From contig NZ_SPHO01000006.1 in NCBI RefSeq assembly GCF_005845215.1, positions 62,001-126,000 of the forward strand: DNA of 64,000 nt. Reading direction: 5' to 3'. Below, in pieces: positions 1-8,895 of the stretch (position 1 is its first letter; the number at the start of each line of letters is the position of its first letter). Both the position numbers and the translations under genes were made by a program. The notes under the pieces are model-generated. The model saw only the letters and a program-made list of their open reading frames with translations, searched no databases and was not told the origin of the DNA. The stretch is from Clostridium sp. 1001271st1 H5. Lineage in GTDB: Bacteria > Bacillota > Clostridia > Lachnospirales > Lachnospiraceae.

Positions 1-568
1 TTTCATCCGTGGAAATGGCGTCCATGCCGCAGGCAGCTGCACAGGGTCTTTCCTGGATAATGATGGCCTTATAGGAGCAGACATCCGCACATCTTCCGCA
101 CTTGATGCATTTTTCGTCGTCAATATGGGAACGGCCGTTGGTCCTGTCCAGTTTAATGGCATCCTTGGGGCAGACCTCCTCACACGGATGGGCCAGACAC
201 CCCTGACAGCCGTCGGTTACAAATACCCGCTTCTCATGACAGGCATTGCAGGCGAATTTAATCACATTAATCAGGGGCGGCGTATAGTAAGTCTCCGGCC
301 TGTCTGCCGCCTCTATATTATCCGAAACCGGAGCATGTTCCGCCGCGCTGCGGTAGGGAAGCCCCATGGCCAGTCTCAGTCTCTCCCCCACAATAGCCCG
401 CTCCAGAAAAACGTCGTTGCGGAAATTGCCCACTTCTCCCGGTATAATTTTATATGGAAGCTCTTCAATACGTTTATCCACCGGCCATTCCGTATGGTAA
501 GCCATCCTTGCCACTTCCCTGAATATCCTGTGCCTTATTTCCTGTATACGTGTCTCCACTCCTCGCAT
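1..568 (-). CDS. Monomeric [FeFe] hydrogenase (group B-like), N-terminal part
   Basis: The frame runs from an ATG at 568 off the left edge, giving 189 codons with no stop. The start is set by an AGGAGG ribosome site 8 bases upstream. After a roughly 100-residue N-terminal segment, including GEVGNFRNDVFLERAIVGE, there is a ferredoxin-like region with CNAC (107-110), GCQGC (120-124) and a CIKCGRCADVC cluster motif (154-164), then PCAAACGMDAIS. This order matches the N-terminus of monomeric iron-only hydrogenases of fermentative Clostridia, which exchange electrons between ferredoxin and protons in the cytoplasm. The H-cluster domain itself lies outside the window, so the hydrogenase call rests on the N-terminal family resemblance. 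A tandem pair of the dispersed hairpin repeat sits directly before its ribosome site. Confidence 0.78.
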   Translation of the reverse strand, partial: MRGVETRIQEIRHRIFREVARMAYHTEWPVDKRIEELPYKIIPGEVGNFRNDVFLERAIVGERLRLAMGLPYRSAAEHAPVSDNIEAADRPETYYTPPLINVIKFACNACHEKRVFVTDGCQGCLAHPCEEVCPKDAIKLDRTNGRSHIDDEKCIKCGRCADVCSYKAIIIQERPCAAACGMDAISTDE

Positions 569-581
569 ATTCCTGCCTCCT

Positions 582-726
582 CGTTATGAACACTTAGAGA
601 CCGTATTCTGGTCTCTTACGTGCGATACATTCCGCTGGCACTTGGCGGGCGTCTTTTGACCGCTTAGTGCAGCGGTTCGTTATGAGCACTTAGTAACCAT
701 ATTCTGGACTCTTACGTGCGATACAT
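582..726 (-). repeat. Dispersed hairpin repeat, tandem cluster upstream of the hydrogenase
   Basis: Two copies of the repeat (582-630 and 678-726) flank a second hairpin (632-675). In copy one AGAGACC (596-602) pairs with GGTCTCT (610-616), and the CAC/GTG outer stem is 591-593 with 620-622. The copy at 678-726 has a degraded inner stem. In the middle hairpin CCGCT-G-GCAC pairs with GTGC-AGCGG and encloses a GCGG/CCGC stem. The cluster fills most of the 309-base gap 569-877 and ends at the ribosome site of the hydrogenase gene. The rest of the gap holds the terminator of the HAD gene and AT-rich sequence in which I see nothing else. Confidence 0.8.
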
Positions 727-828
727 TCCGCTTTTAACAGTACCGATTATATAACAGCTCATAAAAAAAGCAACCGTCTGAATGCATTTTGCCCTCATTG
801 TTCTTAAAATAAAGCACAGATTATAAGT

Positions 829-868
829 AAAACAGGCGTCCGCAGCCATTTACCCGGCCGGATGCCTG
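829..868 (-). terminator. Intrinsic terminator after the HAD gene
   Basis: On the minus strand CAGGC-A-TCCG pairs with CGGA-C-GCCTG around an inner GCC/GGC stem and is followed by TTTTAC. It begins 10 bases after the HAD stop codon and separates that transcript from the hydrogenase gene. Confidence 0.7.
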
Positions 869-877
869 TTCATCCCT

Positions 878-1729
878 TTATCCTTCCACCCATTTCAGCA
901 CTTCTTCCACCCCACCATGGTCATTGTCCTTTGTCACAAAGCGGGCAAGGCGCTTCAGTTCATCCCCGCTGTTGCCCATGGCGATACCCCAGCCAGCGGA
1001 CCGTATCATCTCCACATCATTGTCCCCATCCCCAATGGCCAGTGTCTGCTCCATGGGAATATCCAGATAGCGGCAGAGCCATTTCAGCGCAGCGCCCTTG
1101 TGGGCTGACCCATCATTGATTTCCATGTTTCCGGCCATGGAACTGGTCAGCCTAACTCCTCCCTGCTTCCGCAGTATTCCTTCCAGTTCCTTCCGGTCCC
1201 CTGCCTCCAGAAAAAACAGGTTTATTTTCTCTGTTTCATTCCAAAGGTCCGCGGCTTTTGACAAGTCAGGGACCAGTGTGTGGTTCCGGGTAAAATACTG
1301 GACAAAATTATAATCCTGCTTCATACGGGATGCCCTGATACAGTCCCCTTCGTTTATGTACGATTTCCCTTGTGAAAACAGTTCCCCATACCCTTCCCGC
1401 CCTTTCAGGAATTCCAAGACAGTTTTTACGGTCCTGTCCGGAAGCTTTGCCCTGTATAAGGATGAGAGGGGGTGCAGCCTCCAAATCTGTGCTCCATTGG
1501 CTGTGATTGCATAGCGGACATTCCCCGCCATCAGCAGATTCTGAGGAATACTCTTCAGATACCGCCCGCTGCAGGGCACCATCAAAATCCCCTGTTCACT
1601 CAGCTTCCGAATTCGTTTGATGGTTGTCTCCGGAATATGGTCGCTGCTGTCCATCAGGGTTCCGTCCATATTGATTGCCATCAGCTTAATATTGGGAATT
1701 ACGGTGTCTGTCTTTTTATACAATGTCAT
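878..1729 (-). CDS. Cof-type HAD hydrolase with Asn at the nucleophile position
   Basis: 283-residue cytoplasmic protein of the Cof/HAD-IIB family, which normally dephosphorylates sugar phosphates and similar small molecules. Motif II (VPCSGR), the motif III Lys (HKGAAL) and motif IV (IGDGDNDVEMI, then GIAMGN) are intact and the length is normal. Motif I reads INMDGTLMD: the first of the two Asp residues, the one phosphorylated in catalysis, is Asn20 (AAT codon at 1670-1672). By family knowledge this should abolish or strongly reduce phosphatase activity, so the protein may be a binding or regulatory relative. I prefer the ATG at 1729, with AAGGA 11 bases upstream; a GTG at 1738 is possible. 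It follows the LacI gene and may belong to the alpha-galactoside operon. Confidence 0.8.
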   Translation of the reverse strand: MTLYKKTDTVIPNIKLMAINMDGTLMDSSDHIPETTIKRIRKLSEQGILMVPCSGRYLKSIPQNLLMAGNVRYAITANGAQIWRLHPLSSLYRAKLPDRTVKTVLEFLKGREGYGELFSQGKSYINEGDCIRASRMKQDYNFVQYFTRNHTLVPDLSKAADLWNETEKINLFFLEAGDRKELEGILRKQGGVRLTSSMAGNMEINDGSAHKGAALKWLCRYLDIPMEQTLAIGDGDNDVEMIRSAGWGIAMGNSGDELKRLARFVTKDNDHGGVEEVLKWVEG

Positions 1730-1786
1730 TTCAGTCACTTTCCTTTATTGTGGTCCCCATGTTTGCCCGCACACCGCCCCATTCAG

Positions 1787-2929
1787 CTATCCTTTTGCCG
1801 TGGTCCCACGGACCACCAGCTTAACCGGAAGCAGGGTCTCTCCCCCGTCCCCTGTCCCCTTCCGTCCCTCCGCCATGTCCACCAGCGTGTCCACAGCCAG
1901 TGCCGCCTTCCGCTTCATATCCTGCCGCACAGTGGTCAGGCCCGGACTTGAAAGGGATGCATACATTATATCGTCAAATCCGGCAATCCCAAGGTCCTGG
2001 GGTACCCTTATACCATGGGCCATGAAATGGTTCAGGGTTTCCAGGGCATACAGGTCCGAAAGGCAGAATAAGGCCGGCCTGAGGCCTTCCCTGATATTGG
2101 CTTTCACCGGCTGGACAAGGGATGCCAGGGTATCCATTCTCTTTTCCCGGTTCATGCCCAGGGATACAAAATGCACCTGGTTATATCTCCCCTCCCTATC
2201 CCGTCCGGCGCTCTCCCCCGCAGCTCCTTTCTTTCCCCATTCCTTCCAGGCGCTCTGGCACCCCAGATACCTGATATGGTCCACGCCATGGTCTCTCCCC
2301 GCGCACACATAGACAGGTCCGTATCCGCATTCCAGCAGATACTCTGTCATCAGCCTGCCTCCCTGCCAGTCATCCAGGCCAATGTTGGGCACCCTTCCCT
2401 GATACCCGCTGGCATCAATGGAAACCACGGGACGTTTTAACAGGCCTGCAAGCTTATCGCAGTCATTCTTATGAAAACTCAGGGTTATGATTCCCTCTAC
2501 CTCCCGTTCCATAACCATACGGAAAATATCGTCCATGTCGGAGGATGAATAAAACATCATATAGTACCCCTTTTCCCTGAGATACTGCTCTGCCATACCG
2601 ATTATCTTCCCATAAAACGGGTCGGCTCCAATGGCCTCCTCGTAGGTCTTATGCGGGTTTGCCACCAGCGCCACCAGCCGGGAGCCGCCGGCCTTTTTCT
2701 CATCCCCTGTACTGTCCCGGTCATACCCCATGGTCTGAATCAGGTCCTGCACACGGCGTATTGTTTCCGGAGACACACGCCTGGTTTTCCCGTGAATGAC
2801 ATTGGATACCGTAGCCGTACTGACCCCTGCCAGTTCTGCCATCTCCCTTATGGTAACACGTCTGTCCTGCGGCTTATCCATGCGGTTTTCCCTCTGCACA
2901 CGATTCCCTGTCCCCATGTCCTCATCCAT
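1787..2929 (-). CDS. LacI family transcriptional repressor
   Basis: 380 residues. The N-terminal helix-turn-helix (about residues 25-47: VTIREMAELAGVSTATVSNV) is a textbook LacI motif and is followed by a periplasmic-binding-protein-like effector domain (VEGIITLSF, GIAGFDDIMYASLSSPGLTTVRQD). The start is the ATG at 2929, one base after the stop of the alpha-galactosidase gene, with GGAGG inside the end of that gene; this implies translational coupling. It has a 17-residue N-terminal tail before the HTH, longer than usual. It probably represses the alpha-galactoside genes in response to a sugar, but no operator is evident here. Confidence 0.9.
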   Translation of the reverse strand: MDEDMGTGNRVQRENRMDKPQDRRVTIREMAELAGVSTATVSNVIHGKTRRVSPETIRRVQDLIQTMGYDRDSTGDEKKAGGSRLVALVANPHKTYEEAIGADPFYGKIIGMAEQYLREKGYYMMFYSSSDMDDIFRMVMEREVEGIITLSFHKNDCDKLAGLLKRPVVSIDASGYQGRVPNIGLDDWQGGRLMTEYLLECGYGPVYVCAGRDHGVDHIRYLGCQSAWKEWGKKGAAGESAGRDREGRYNQVHFVSLGMNREKRMDTLASLVQPVKANIREGLRPALFCLSDLYALETLNHFMAHGIRVPQDLGIAGFDDIMYASLSSPGLTTVRQDMKRKAALAVDTLVDMAEGRKGTGDGGETLLPVKLVVRGTTAKG

Positions 2930-2930
2930 A

Positions 2931-5186
2931 TTAAGCCTCCAGTATATATATCCTGGACTGATAATCCCCGTTGGTCCCGTCGTATTTCTCCTTATTGTCC
3001 CCGGAGGATGAATCGGATACAATGAGACCGAAATTCATCAGTTCATCGCCATACACATCCACTTCCCTGAATCCGCCGTGATATCCTCCTCCCTGTACAG
3101 ACACATGGTAACGGAGTCCTGCCTCTAAACCGGCCAGACGGACTTTCCTGTACCCTTCATTTACCGGCTCCAATATCCGGTAATATCCCACCAGGGCCTT
3201 TTTCCTGTCCCCGGATACCACCATCCAGGCGGTCACATTCCCTCCTCCCTCAAAGGGACTCAGCAGCCTGTAAAAGGTTCCGAACTGGATGAGCTCCCTG
3301 CTCGCCTTCATGAAAGCAATCTGTCTCCTCACCTTTTCCAGCTCTTCCCCTGGCAGCTGATTCAGGTCCAGTTCATATCCAAAGGTTCCGAAGCAGGCCA
3401 CATTGGCCCTGGTTTCAATGGGCGTGGTGCGCAGGACCTGGTGATTTGGCACAGCCGACACATGGGCGCCCATGCTGCTTAAAGGATAGACCATGGAGGT
3501 GCCGTATTGTATCTTTAACCGCTCCACTGCATCCGTGTCGTCGGATGTCCAGCACTGCGGTGCGTAATACAGCATACCCGGGTCAAACCGCGCCCCGCCG
3601 CTGGCGCACGATTCAAACAATATATGGGGATAGCGCCTGGTCAGTTTCTCATACAGGCTGTATACCCCCAGTATATACCGGTGGAATACCATTCCCTGTT
3701 CCTCCGGCCGGCAGAAATGGGAATATACCTCCGACATGCACCGGTTCATATCCCATTTGATATAGGAGACAGGAGCCTCATCCAGCACACGTCTTAACAT
3801 CTGGTAAATACCATCCACCACTTCCTCACTGGAAAAATCCAGGACAAACTGGTTCCTGCCGTGGCAGGCGCTGCGGCCGGGTGCGGACAGCATCCAATCA
3901 GGATGGTCCCTGTATAAATCACTTTCCTTGTTCACCATCTCCGGTTCTATCCACAGGCCGAACTTAAGCCCCATATCCTCTATCTTACGGGCAATTCCCG
4001 CCACCCCGTCCGGCAGTTTTTTCCGGCAGGGATACCAGTCTCCCAGAGAGGAGCAGCTGTTGTCCCGGTGGCCGAACCATCCGTCGTCCAGCACAAAAAG
4101 CTCCACGCCCACGTCCTTGGCAGTCCTGGCCAGCCCCAGGATTTTTTCTTCGTCAAAGTCAAAGTAAGTGGCCTCCCAATTATTGATTAATATGGGTCTG
4201 GCCTTATCCCTCCAGGCTCCTCTGGCCAGGCGGCTCCGGTATAACTCATGATAGGTCTGGCTCATGCCGTTGAGTCCGCTGTCCGAATATACCATAACCA
4301 CCTCGGGAGTCTGAAACACCTCTCCGCACTTTAACGGCCAGGAAAAACAATGGGGATGAATCCCCAGCATAACCCTGGTGACATCGTATGTATCCACCTC
4401 TGCCTGGGCCAGGAAATTGCCGCTGTACACCAGGCTGAATCCGTAAACCTCCCCTGCATGCTCCCCTGTCTCCGGCCGTTTGAGGGCAAGAAAAGGATTG
4501 TAATTACTGCTGCTGCATCCTCTCATGCTGTACACGGACTGGACACCATGTTCCAGCTTTCTGGTCTTTATGCTCCGCTCCCTGGCCCAGGCCCCTGTAA
4601 GCTCCACCATCTCAAAACTGCTGTCCGGCAGGTCCACACTGGCGCTCATGGCCTGGTCCAGAATCACGCCATGCTCATTTTGGCAGATAAACCTGGCGCT
4701 TCTTGCAATAACAGGAAGATTCTCATAAATTGTATAGGTGAGAACCAGCTTAGTCTTTATCCACTCATCCCACAGGGTTATCTCCAGGGTGGCAGCCTCC
4801 TCGGGCCTTTCCGTATAGGTGGCCGGAAGTCCCTTAAGTACAGGCTTCCCTTCATAAACGCGGTGGGATTCATAGACAAATTCCGTGATGTGGCTCCCAT
4901 CCGCCTGGAGAATGTCATAGGCCGGACAGCGCATATCTCCGTGGCCATAGGATGGATATTCCTGTTTGATGTGCTCCATGGAAAATTCCCTGTCTCCTTC
5001 ATAAAAACAGGGAGCCATGGAACGAATCCGTATTTCCAGCATATGTTCAAAGGACGCCTGGTCCCGGATAGCCTTTCCATAGTACAGATGGCCCAGCTGG
5101 CCGTTGCGCAGTATGGTCATGATATAACTTATCTTATGATTATACAGGTGGAATTCCCTTCCGTCCCCGTGTACTTTAATTGGCAT
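2931..5186 (-). CDS. Alpha-galactosidase, glycoside hydrolase family 36
   Basis: 751 residues, the usual length of the large tetrameric bacterial GH36 enzymes (AgaA/RafA type) that release galactose from melibiose, raffinose and related alpha-galactosides. The catalytic nucleophile is Asp479 in YIKWDMNR, the downstream FESCASGGARFD motif binds the sugar, and the acid/base Asp is in WTSDDTD (549-550). There is no signal peptide, so it acts in the cytoplasm on imported sugar. GGAGG precedes the ATG by 8 bases. It sits between the LevR-type activator and the LacI repressor, downstream of a PTS, suggesting that the PTS imports an alpha-galactoside or a related sugar. Confidence 0.93.
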   Translation of the reverse strand: MPIKVHGDGREFHLYNHKISYIMTILRNGQLGHLYYGKAIRDQASFEHMLEIRIRSMAPCFYEGDREFSMEHIKQEYPSYGHGDMRCPAYDILQADGSHITEFVYESHRVYEGKPVLKGLPATYTERPEEAATLEITLWDEWIKTKLVLTYTIYENLPVIARSARFICQNEHGVILDQAMSASVDLPDSSFEMVELTGAWARERSIKTRKLEHGVQSVYSMRGCSSSNYNPFLALKRPETGEHAGEVYGFSLVYSGNFLAQAEVDTYDVTRVMLGIHPHCFSWPLKCGEVFQTPEVVMVYSDSGLNGMSQTYHELYRSRLARGAWRDKARPILINNWEATYFDFDEEKILGLARTAKDVGVELFVLDDGWFGHRDNSCSSLGDWYPCRKKLPDGVAGIARKIEDMGLKFGLWIEPEMVNKESDLYRDHPDWMLSAPGRSACHGRNQFVLDFSSEEVVDGIYQMLRRVLDEAPVSYIKWDMNRCMSEVYSHFCRPEEQGMVFHRYILGVYSLYEKLTRRYPHILFESCASGGARFDPGMLYYAPQCWTSDDTDAVERLKIQYGTSMVYPLSSMGAHVSAVPNHQVLRTTPIETRANVACFGTFGYELDLNQLPGEELEKVRRQIAFMKASRELIQFGTFYRLLSPFEGGGNVTAWMVVSGDRKKALVGYYRILEPVNEGYRKVRLAGLEAGLRYHVSVQGGGYHGGFREVDVYGDELMNFGLIVSDSSSGDNKEKYDGTNGDYQSRIYILEA

Positions 5187-5215
5187 GTTTTTACCTCCAA
5201 AGATTCTGGCCAGCC

Positions 5216-7933
5216 CTAACTGTTTTCTTCTATGATAATTCTGCGGAACAGCTCATAGAGCAGGGAAAGTTCATAGGAATTCATCCTGATTCTGTATTTC
5301 TGTTCCATGTCGCTAAAAATTTCCCTGGATATCCCATAAAACCGCTTTTCCCGCGGCGGCAGCTCCCGTACCTGTTCCGGAGCCGGGTCCGTGGTCATAA
5401 GGCGCTCAATCATAAACGCAATGTGCATATACAGGTTAAGCCTGATATGTCCTGTCATTTCCAGGTGGTAATACTGCTCATATTTCATAAGCACCAGCTC
5501 CACCTCGTTGATGACCACCGTTGGATTGAGGAATCTGAGACGGCTGACAATTCCCTCAATGGAAAAAAAGCGGATGTATTCCCGTTTCAGTTCCTCAAAT
5601 TTCTCCCTGGTCATCAATCCCTTAAAGGAACCCCACAGCAGGTCCTCTCCCTTGCCGTCCAGTATGTCATAGATGTTCAGCCAGGGCACCCTCACATGTT
5701 CCGGCAGGGCCGATGTGGTAAGGATGAGCAGTGTCTGCTTAAAATATTCCCTTTGATTCTCGTCCAGAAGCCTGCGCAGTTCCTGATAATCCATGGTCAC
5801 AATATCAATGACAGACGGGTCAACCACCTTGCACATGGCCTCCTGAAGCTTTTCTGCAATGCCCACGCCCGACATGCAGGAAACAATGATGTTTCTTCCT
5901 CTGGATACTCCCTCAAAATACTGGATTTCAAAGGCATAGGTCTCCCTGGCGGCCTTAACGATATCCAGAAAGGAGCAGCGTCCCAGCATCTTAATGCCCA
6001 CATCCAGGGCAATGGCCGTGGTCACATTGTTGATAATCAGCAAATCTCCCGCCAGGTCATTTTTAATGGAGGAATACAGCTGGCTGAGGGAACCGGTATC
6101 CACCAGCAGTATCATGCCCTTCCTGGCATTGACCCGCTCCAGATACTGTCTGACCTTTGTTATGGTATCCTCCACTGCCGTGTCCATGGGCATGTCAATG
6201 GCCTCAAACACAAAGGTGCGGCAGGTACGGTTGGCAACCTTCTGGATACTGCTGGCCGTGGAATCCCCATGGGCAACAATCAATCCGTGAAATTCCATGG
6301 TTTCCACCATATATTCGTGAAGGGACAGGGCAAACAAAAAGTTAAGGGCCTTTCCTGCTTCCTGGTCCATCTCATCCAGACTCCTGCAAATCCGCCCCGC
6401 CACATAGTATGCCTTGGGCATGGCCTGCTCAAAATAGGCGTCCAGTTTCCGGCACATTTCATCATCAGGACTGCCGGACTTAAATATACCATAGAGGAAT
6501 CCCAGTTCATCCTGAACACCCTTTGCCTCGCCCACACCGTAGGCACAGAGAATTTCACGGCATACCGGGCTGAACAGCTTCCAGTCCGGCTCCTGCCGGC
6601 AGGCCGAGTACTCCTGGGTTCTCAGCTTCTTCACCATACGTTTAAAGTTCAGATATACGCTGTCCACCGAGGTCTCCATGCGTTCAAAGGGAATCCCCGA
6701 AATATCCTTCCACAGGGCATCCGCCTCCTGCTCCGCACCCTCGCAGGCCAGTTCCGTCTGCTCAAAGGGCAGGCCGTCTCCATCCACCAGGATATCGGAC
6801 AGGATATAGATGCGTTTGCTCCGGCTGCCTCCGCTCTGGCCGGGGCTGCTCTGATTGAAACCCGCTATTTCCGGCAGCTCCCCCATGGTAATGTGAAGCA
6901 TATCCCTGTGCTGCTGCCTGTAAAATGCATTGGCACAGCTGACCTGTATCAGATTCTCCAGCTTTCCGATATTTCCCTGCAGCCTGGTAAACAGCAGCGC
7001 TTCTGCCACTGCTCCTTCCACCTCTATCCGGCGGTTCACCTTTTTTGCCTCCTTCTGGTAGAAGAGATACAGCATCTGAAGCCGTTCCCTAAGAGGCCGG
7101 TCCATCATGCTGGGTATGGGAATCTGAAGGGTGATACGTCTGCGGAAGGTTTCCAGAAGGACTTCCTCCGGATTTTCCGTGGTGGCAAAGATAAAACGTA
7201 CCCTGGAGTTTTTCCAGGCATTGTCTCCCAGGGGGCGGTACTGGCCGGAATCCATGAACAGGAACAATTTTTCCTGGTTCTCAAAGGACAGTCTGTGGAC
7301 CTCATCCAAAAACAGATACCCGCCGTCTGCCTCTTTTAAAAGTCCCTCCCTGTCCCGGTCAGCGCCTGTAAAGCTTCCCTTTTTATAGCCAAGCAGGGTG
7401 GCGGAAAGGAGCTCCGGATTATTGGCATAATCCGCACAGTTGAGCACCACAAAGGGCGCCCCGGGTCCAATGGCCCCCTGCTCCAGGGCATATTCATAAA
7501 TCAAACGGGCAATGAAACTTTTTCCCACTCCGCTTTCACCGGTAAGAAGCATGGGAAGGCCGTCCGGAGGGTAATTCACTGCCGCCATGCACATCTCCAC
7601 GGTCTGTCTCTGGCTTCCCGCGTATCCGACCATAGATGAAAACACAGAACAGGGCTGTACGGCAGCTGCTTCCCCTTCCTCCTGTGGCAGCCGGTTACTC
7701 ACACAGTCCCACTGCTCCTCCCCAAAAAATTCCAAATCCTCCGAAGTCACGGGAAACCAGTACACTGGCCGTGTACTGGTTTTTACCGCAAGTCCGTCTT
7801 CCATGAGCCTGGTCAGATAATGGCTTACCACCTGACGGCTCAGGTTCAGCTTCTGAGCCAGCTCTGCTGCCGTTACCTTCCCATCGCTGCAAGATTCCTT
7901 CAGCGCTTCATAAACCCGTTCTTTTGCCTGCAT
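5216..7933 (-). CDS. levR: LevR-type sigma-54-dependent PTS operon activator
   Basis: 905 residues. Order: N-terminal winged HTH (about 18-50), AAA+ sigma-54 activator domain with Walker A GESGVGKS (132-139), the sigma-54 contact loop GSFTGA (186-191, a GAFTGA variant) and Walker B LFLDE (207-211), then PTS regulation modules: an EIIA-Man-like segment with VAHGDS, an EIIB-like segment with IIVSCMSGVG, and a C-terminal PRD with a conserved His (LYMHIAFM). In this family EII-dependent phosphorylation of the PRD turns the activator off and HPr-dependent phosphorylation turns it on. It lies directly after the EIID gene, and a sigma-54 promoter precedes the EIIA gene, its probable target. I chose the ATG at 7933 behind a GGGGG stretch; an ATG at 7948 and a TTG at 7978 are in frame. 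Confidence 0.92.
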   Translation of the reverse strand: MQAKERVYEALKESCSDGKVTAAELAQKLNLSRQVVSHYLTRLMEDGLAVKTSTRPVYWFPVTSEDLEFFGEEQWDCVSNRLPQEEGEAAAVQPCSVFSSMVGYAGSQRQTVEMCMAAVNYPPDGLPMLLTGESGVGKSFIARLIYEYALEQGAIGPGAPFVVLNCADYANNPELLSATLLGYKKGSFTGADRDREGLLKEADGGYLFLDEVHRLSFENQEKLFLFMDSGQYRPLGDNAWKNSRVRFIFATTENPEEVLLETFRRRITLQIPIPSMMDRPLRERLQMLYLFYQKEAKKVNRRIEVEGAVAEALLFTRLQGNIGKLENLIQVSCANAFYRQQHRDMLHITMGELPEIAGFNQSSPGQSGGSRSKRIYILSDILVDGDGLPFEQTELACEGAEQEADALWKDISGIPFERMETSVDSVYLNFKRMVKKLRTQEYSACRQEPDWKLFSPVCREILCAYGVGEAKGVQDELGFLYGIFKSGSPDDEMCRKLDAYFEQAMPKAYYVAGRICRSLDEMDQEAGKALNFLFALSLHEYMVETMEFHGLIVAHGDSTASSIQKVANRTCRTFVFEAIDMPMDTAVEDTITKVRQYLERVNARKGMILLVDTGSLSQLYSSIKNDLAGDLLIINNVTTAIALDVGIKMLGRCSFLDIVKAARETYAFEIQYFEGVSRGRNIIVSCMSGVGIAEKLQEAMCKVVDPSVIDIVTMDYQELRRLLDENQREYFKQTLLILTTSALPEHVRVPWLNIYDILDGKGEDLLWGSFKGLMTREKFEELKREYIRFFSIEGIVSRLRFLNPTVVINEVELVLMKYEQYYHLEMTGHIRLNLYMHIAFMIERLMTTDPAPEQVRELPPREKRFYGISREIFSDMEQKYRIRMNSYELSLLYELFRRIIIEENS

Positions 7934-8035
7934 GGACAAGACCCCCATCCTACTGATTCCGATTTCCTTTTCCCACAATGGAACAGTTCTGTTTCCACCG
8001 CCGTCTCAGCACCATCATACCATGCTGCTTCGGCG

Positions 8036-8083
8036 GGATGCAATTCCCAAACTACGTGATTCCCAAACTATGCGATTCCCAAA
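8036..8083. repeat. Three 16-bp direct repeats at the end of the EIID gene
   Basis: Three consecutive 16-base units ending in ATTCCCAAA (8036-8051, 8052-8067, 8068-8083). The third unit holds the last codons and stop of EIID; the first two lie just downstream. The unit is not a multiple of three, so gain or loss of a unit would change the C-terminus. Confidence 0.75.
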
Positions 8084-8895
8084 GCAGAGAGCACAATACC
8101 CAGGACAATCACTCCCACAATCAGCACATTGATGCTCATTTTCTTTTTAGTCAGGAGATAAAAGCACAGCAGGGTAAGGCACAGGGGCACCAGGCCCACA
8201 AACAGCTGGTCCAGCATACTCTGGAGAGAGAAAATCTCTGTCCCCTCCATGGACAATGACAGCTTGCTGTTAAACACCACCATGCTGCTGGCCATGCCTC
8301 CCACCATCATTAGCCCCATGATGCTGGCCGCCTTGGTCAGAACAGTAATCAGACCGCCGCTGTACAGTTTCTCAATGTACTCGGAACCCAGGCTGTATCC
8401 CAGAAAGGTACCGTAGTAACGCACCACATTGCTTGGTATATTGAACAGCAGCAGGAATACGAGAGGAGCCAGCACATTGCCTGCCAGAGCCATACTGATG
8501 GCTATGCCTGCGCAGATTACACGCCATACGCCCCAGAATATGGAGTCTCCTATACCAGCCAGAGGACCCATAAGGCTGGTCTTGATGGGGTTGATGGAAC
8601 CTGCGTCAAAGTCCTTATTTTCACTGTTCTCCTTTTCCATGGCGCCGCAGAGACCCATGATGAAGGTGGACATGGGCACTGTTGTATTAAAATAGGAAAT
8701 ATGCCTTGCCATGGCCTCCTTTTTTCCCTCCGGGTCGTTGGCATAGAACCGGTTGATAAAGGGAATCATGGAGTAGCAGAAGCCGGACGCCCCCTGTTTT
8801 GCCGGAGTTACGGATGTATATAAGGTAAAGGAACGCAGAAATACGGACCTGAGCATCTTCTTTTCTTCTCTGGAAACATCAGTTATCTTAGACAT
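8068..8895 (-). CDS. PTS mannose-family EIID component
   Basis: 275-residue membrane protein of the ManZ family, which with EIIC forms the sugar channel. Family hallmarks are the N-terminal FLRSFTLYTSVTPAKQGASG segment, SLMGPLAGIGDSIFWG, and hydrophobic C-terminal segments. The ATG at 8895 overlaps the end of EIIC by eight bases and has GGAGG 9 bases upstream; an in-frame ATG at 8919 lacks a ribosome site. It is the fourth gene of the EIIA-EIIB-EIIC-EIID operon and is followed by the levR-type gene. Confidence 0.93.
   Translation of the reverse strand: MSKITDVSREEKKMLRSVFLRSFTLYTSVTPAKQGASGFCYSMIPFINRFYANDPEGKKEAMARHISYFNTTVPMSTFIMGLCGAMEKENSENKDFDAGSINPIKTSLMGPLAGIGDSIFWGVWRVICAGIAISMALAGNVLAPLVFLLLFNIPSNVVRYYGTFLGYSLGSEYIEKLYSGGLITVLTKAASIMGLMMVGGMASSMVVFNSKLSLSMEGTEIFSLQSMLDQLFVGLVPLCLTLLCFYLLTKKKMSINVLIVGVIVLGIVLSALGIA

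Noticed and set aside
582..726. The hairpin repeats as tRNA genes or phage attachment sites
   Set aside because: No cloverleaf arms, anticodon loop or CCA end, no integrase, and copies lie inside operons.
5180..7339. A 719-codon open frame on the plus strand
   Set aside because: It lies opposite the LevR-type gene, has no ribosome site and shows no domain; the minus-strand frame has clear AAA+ and PTS motifs.
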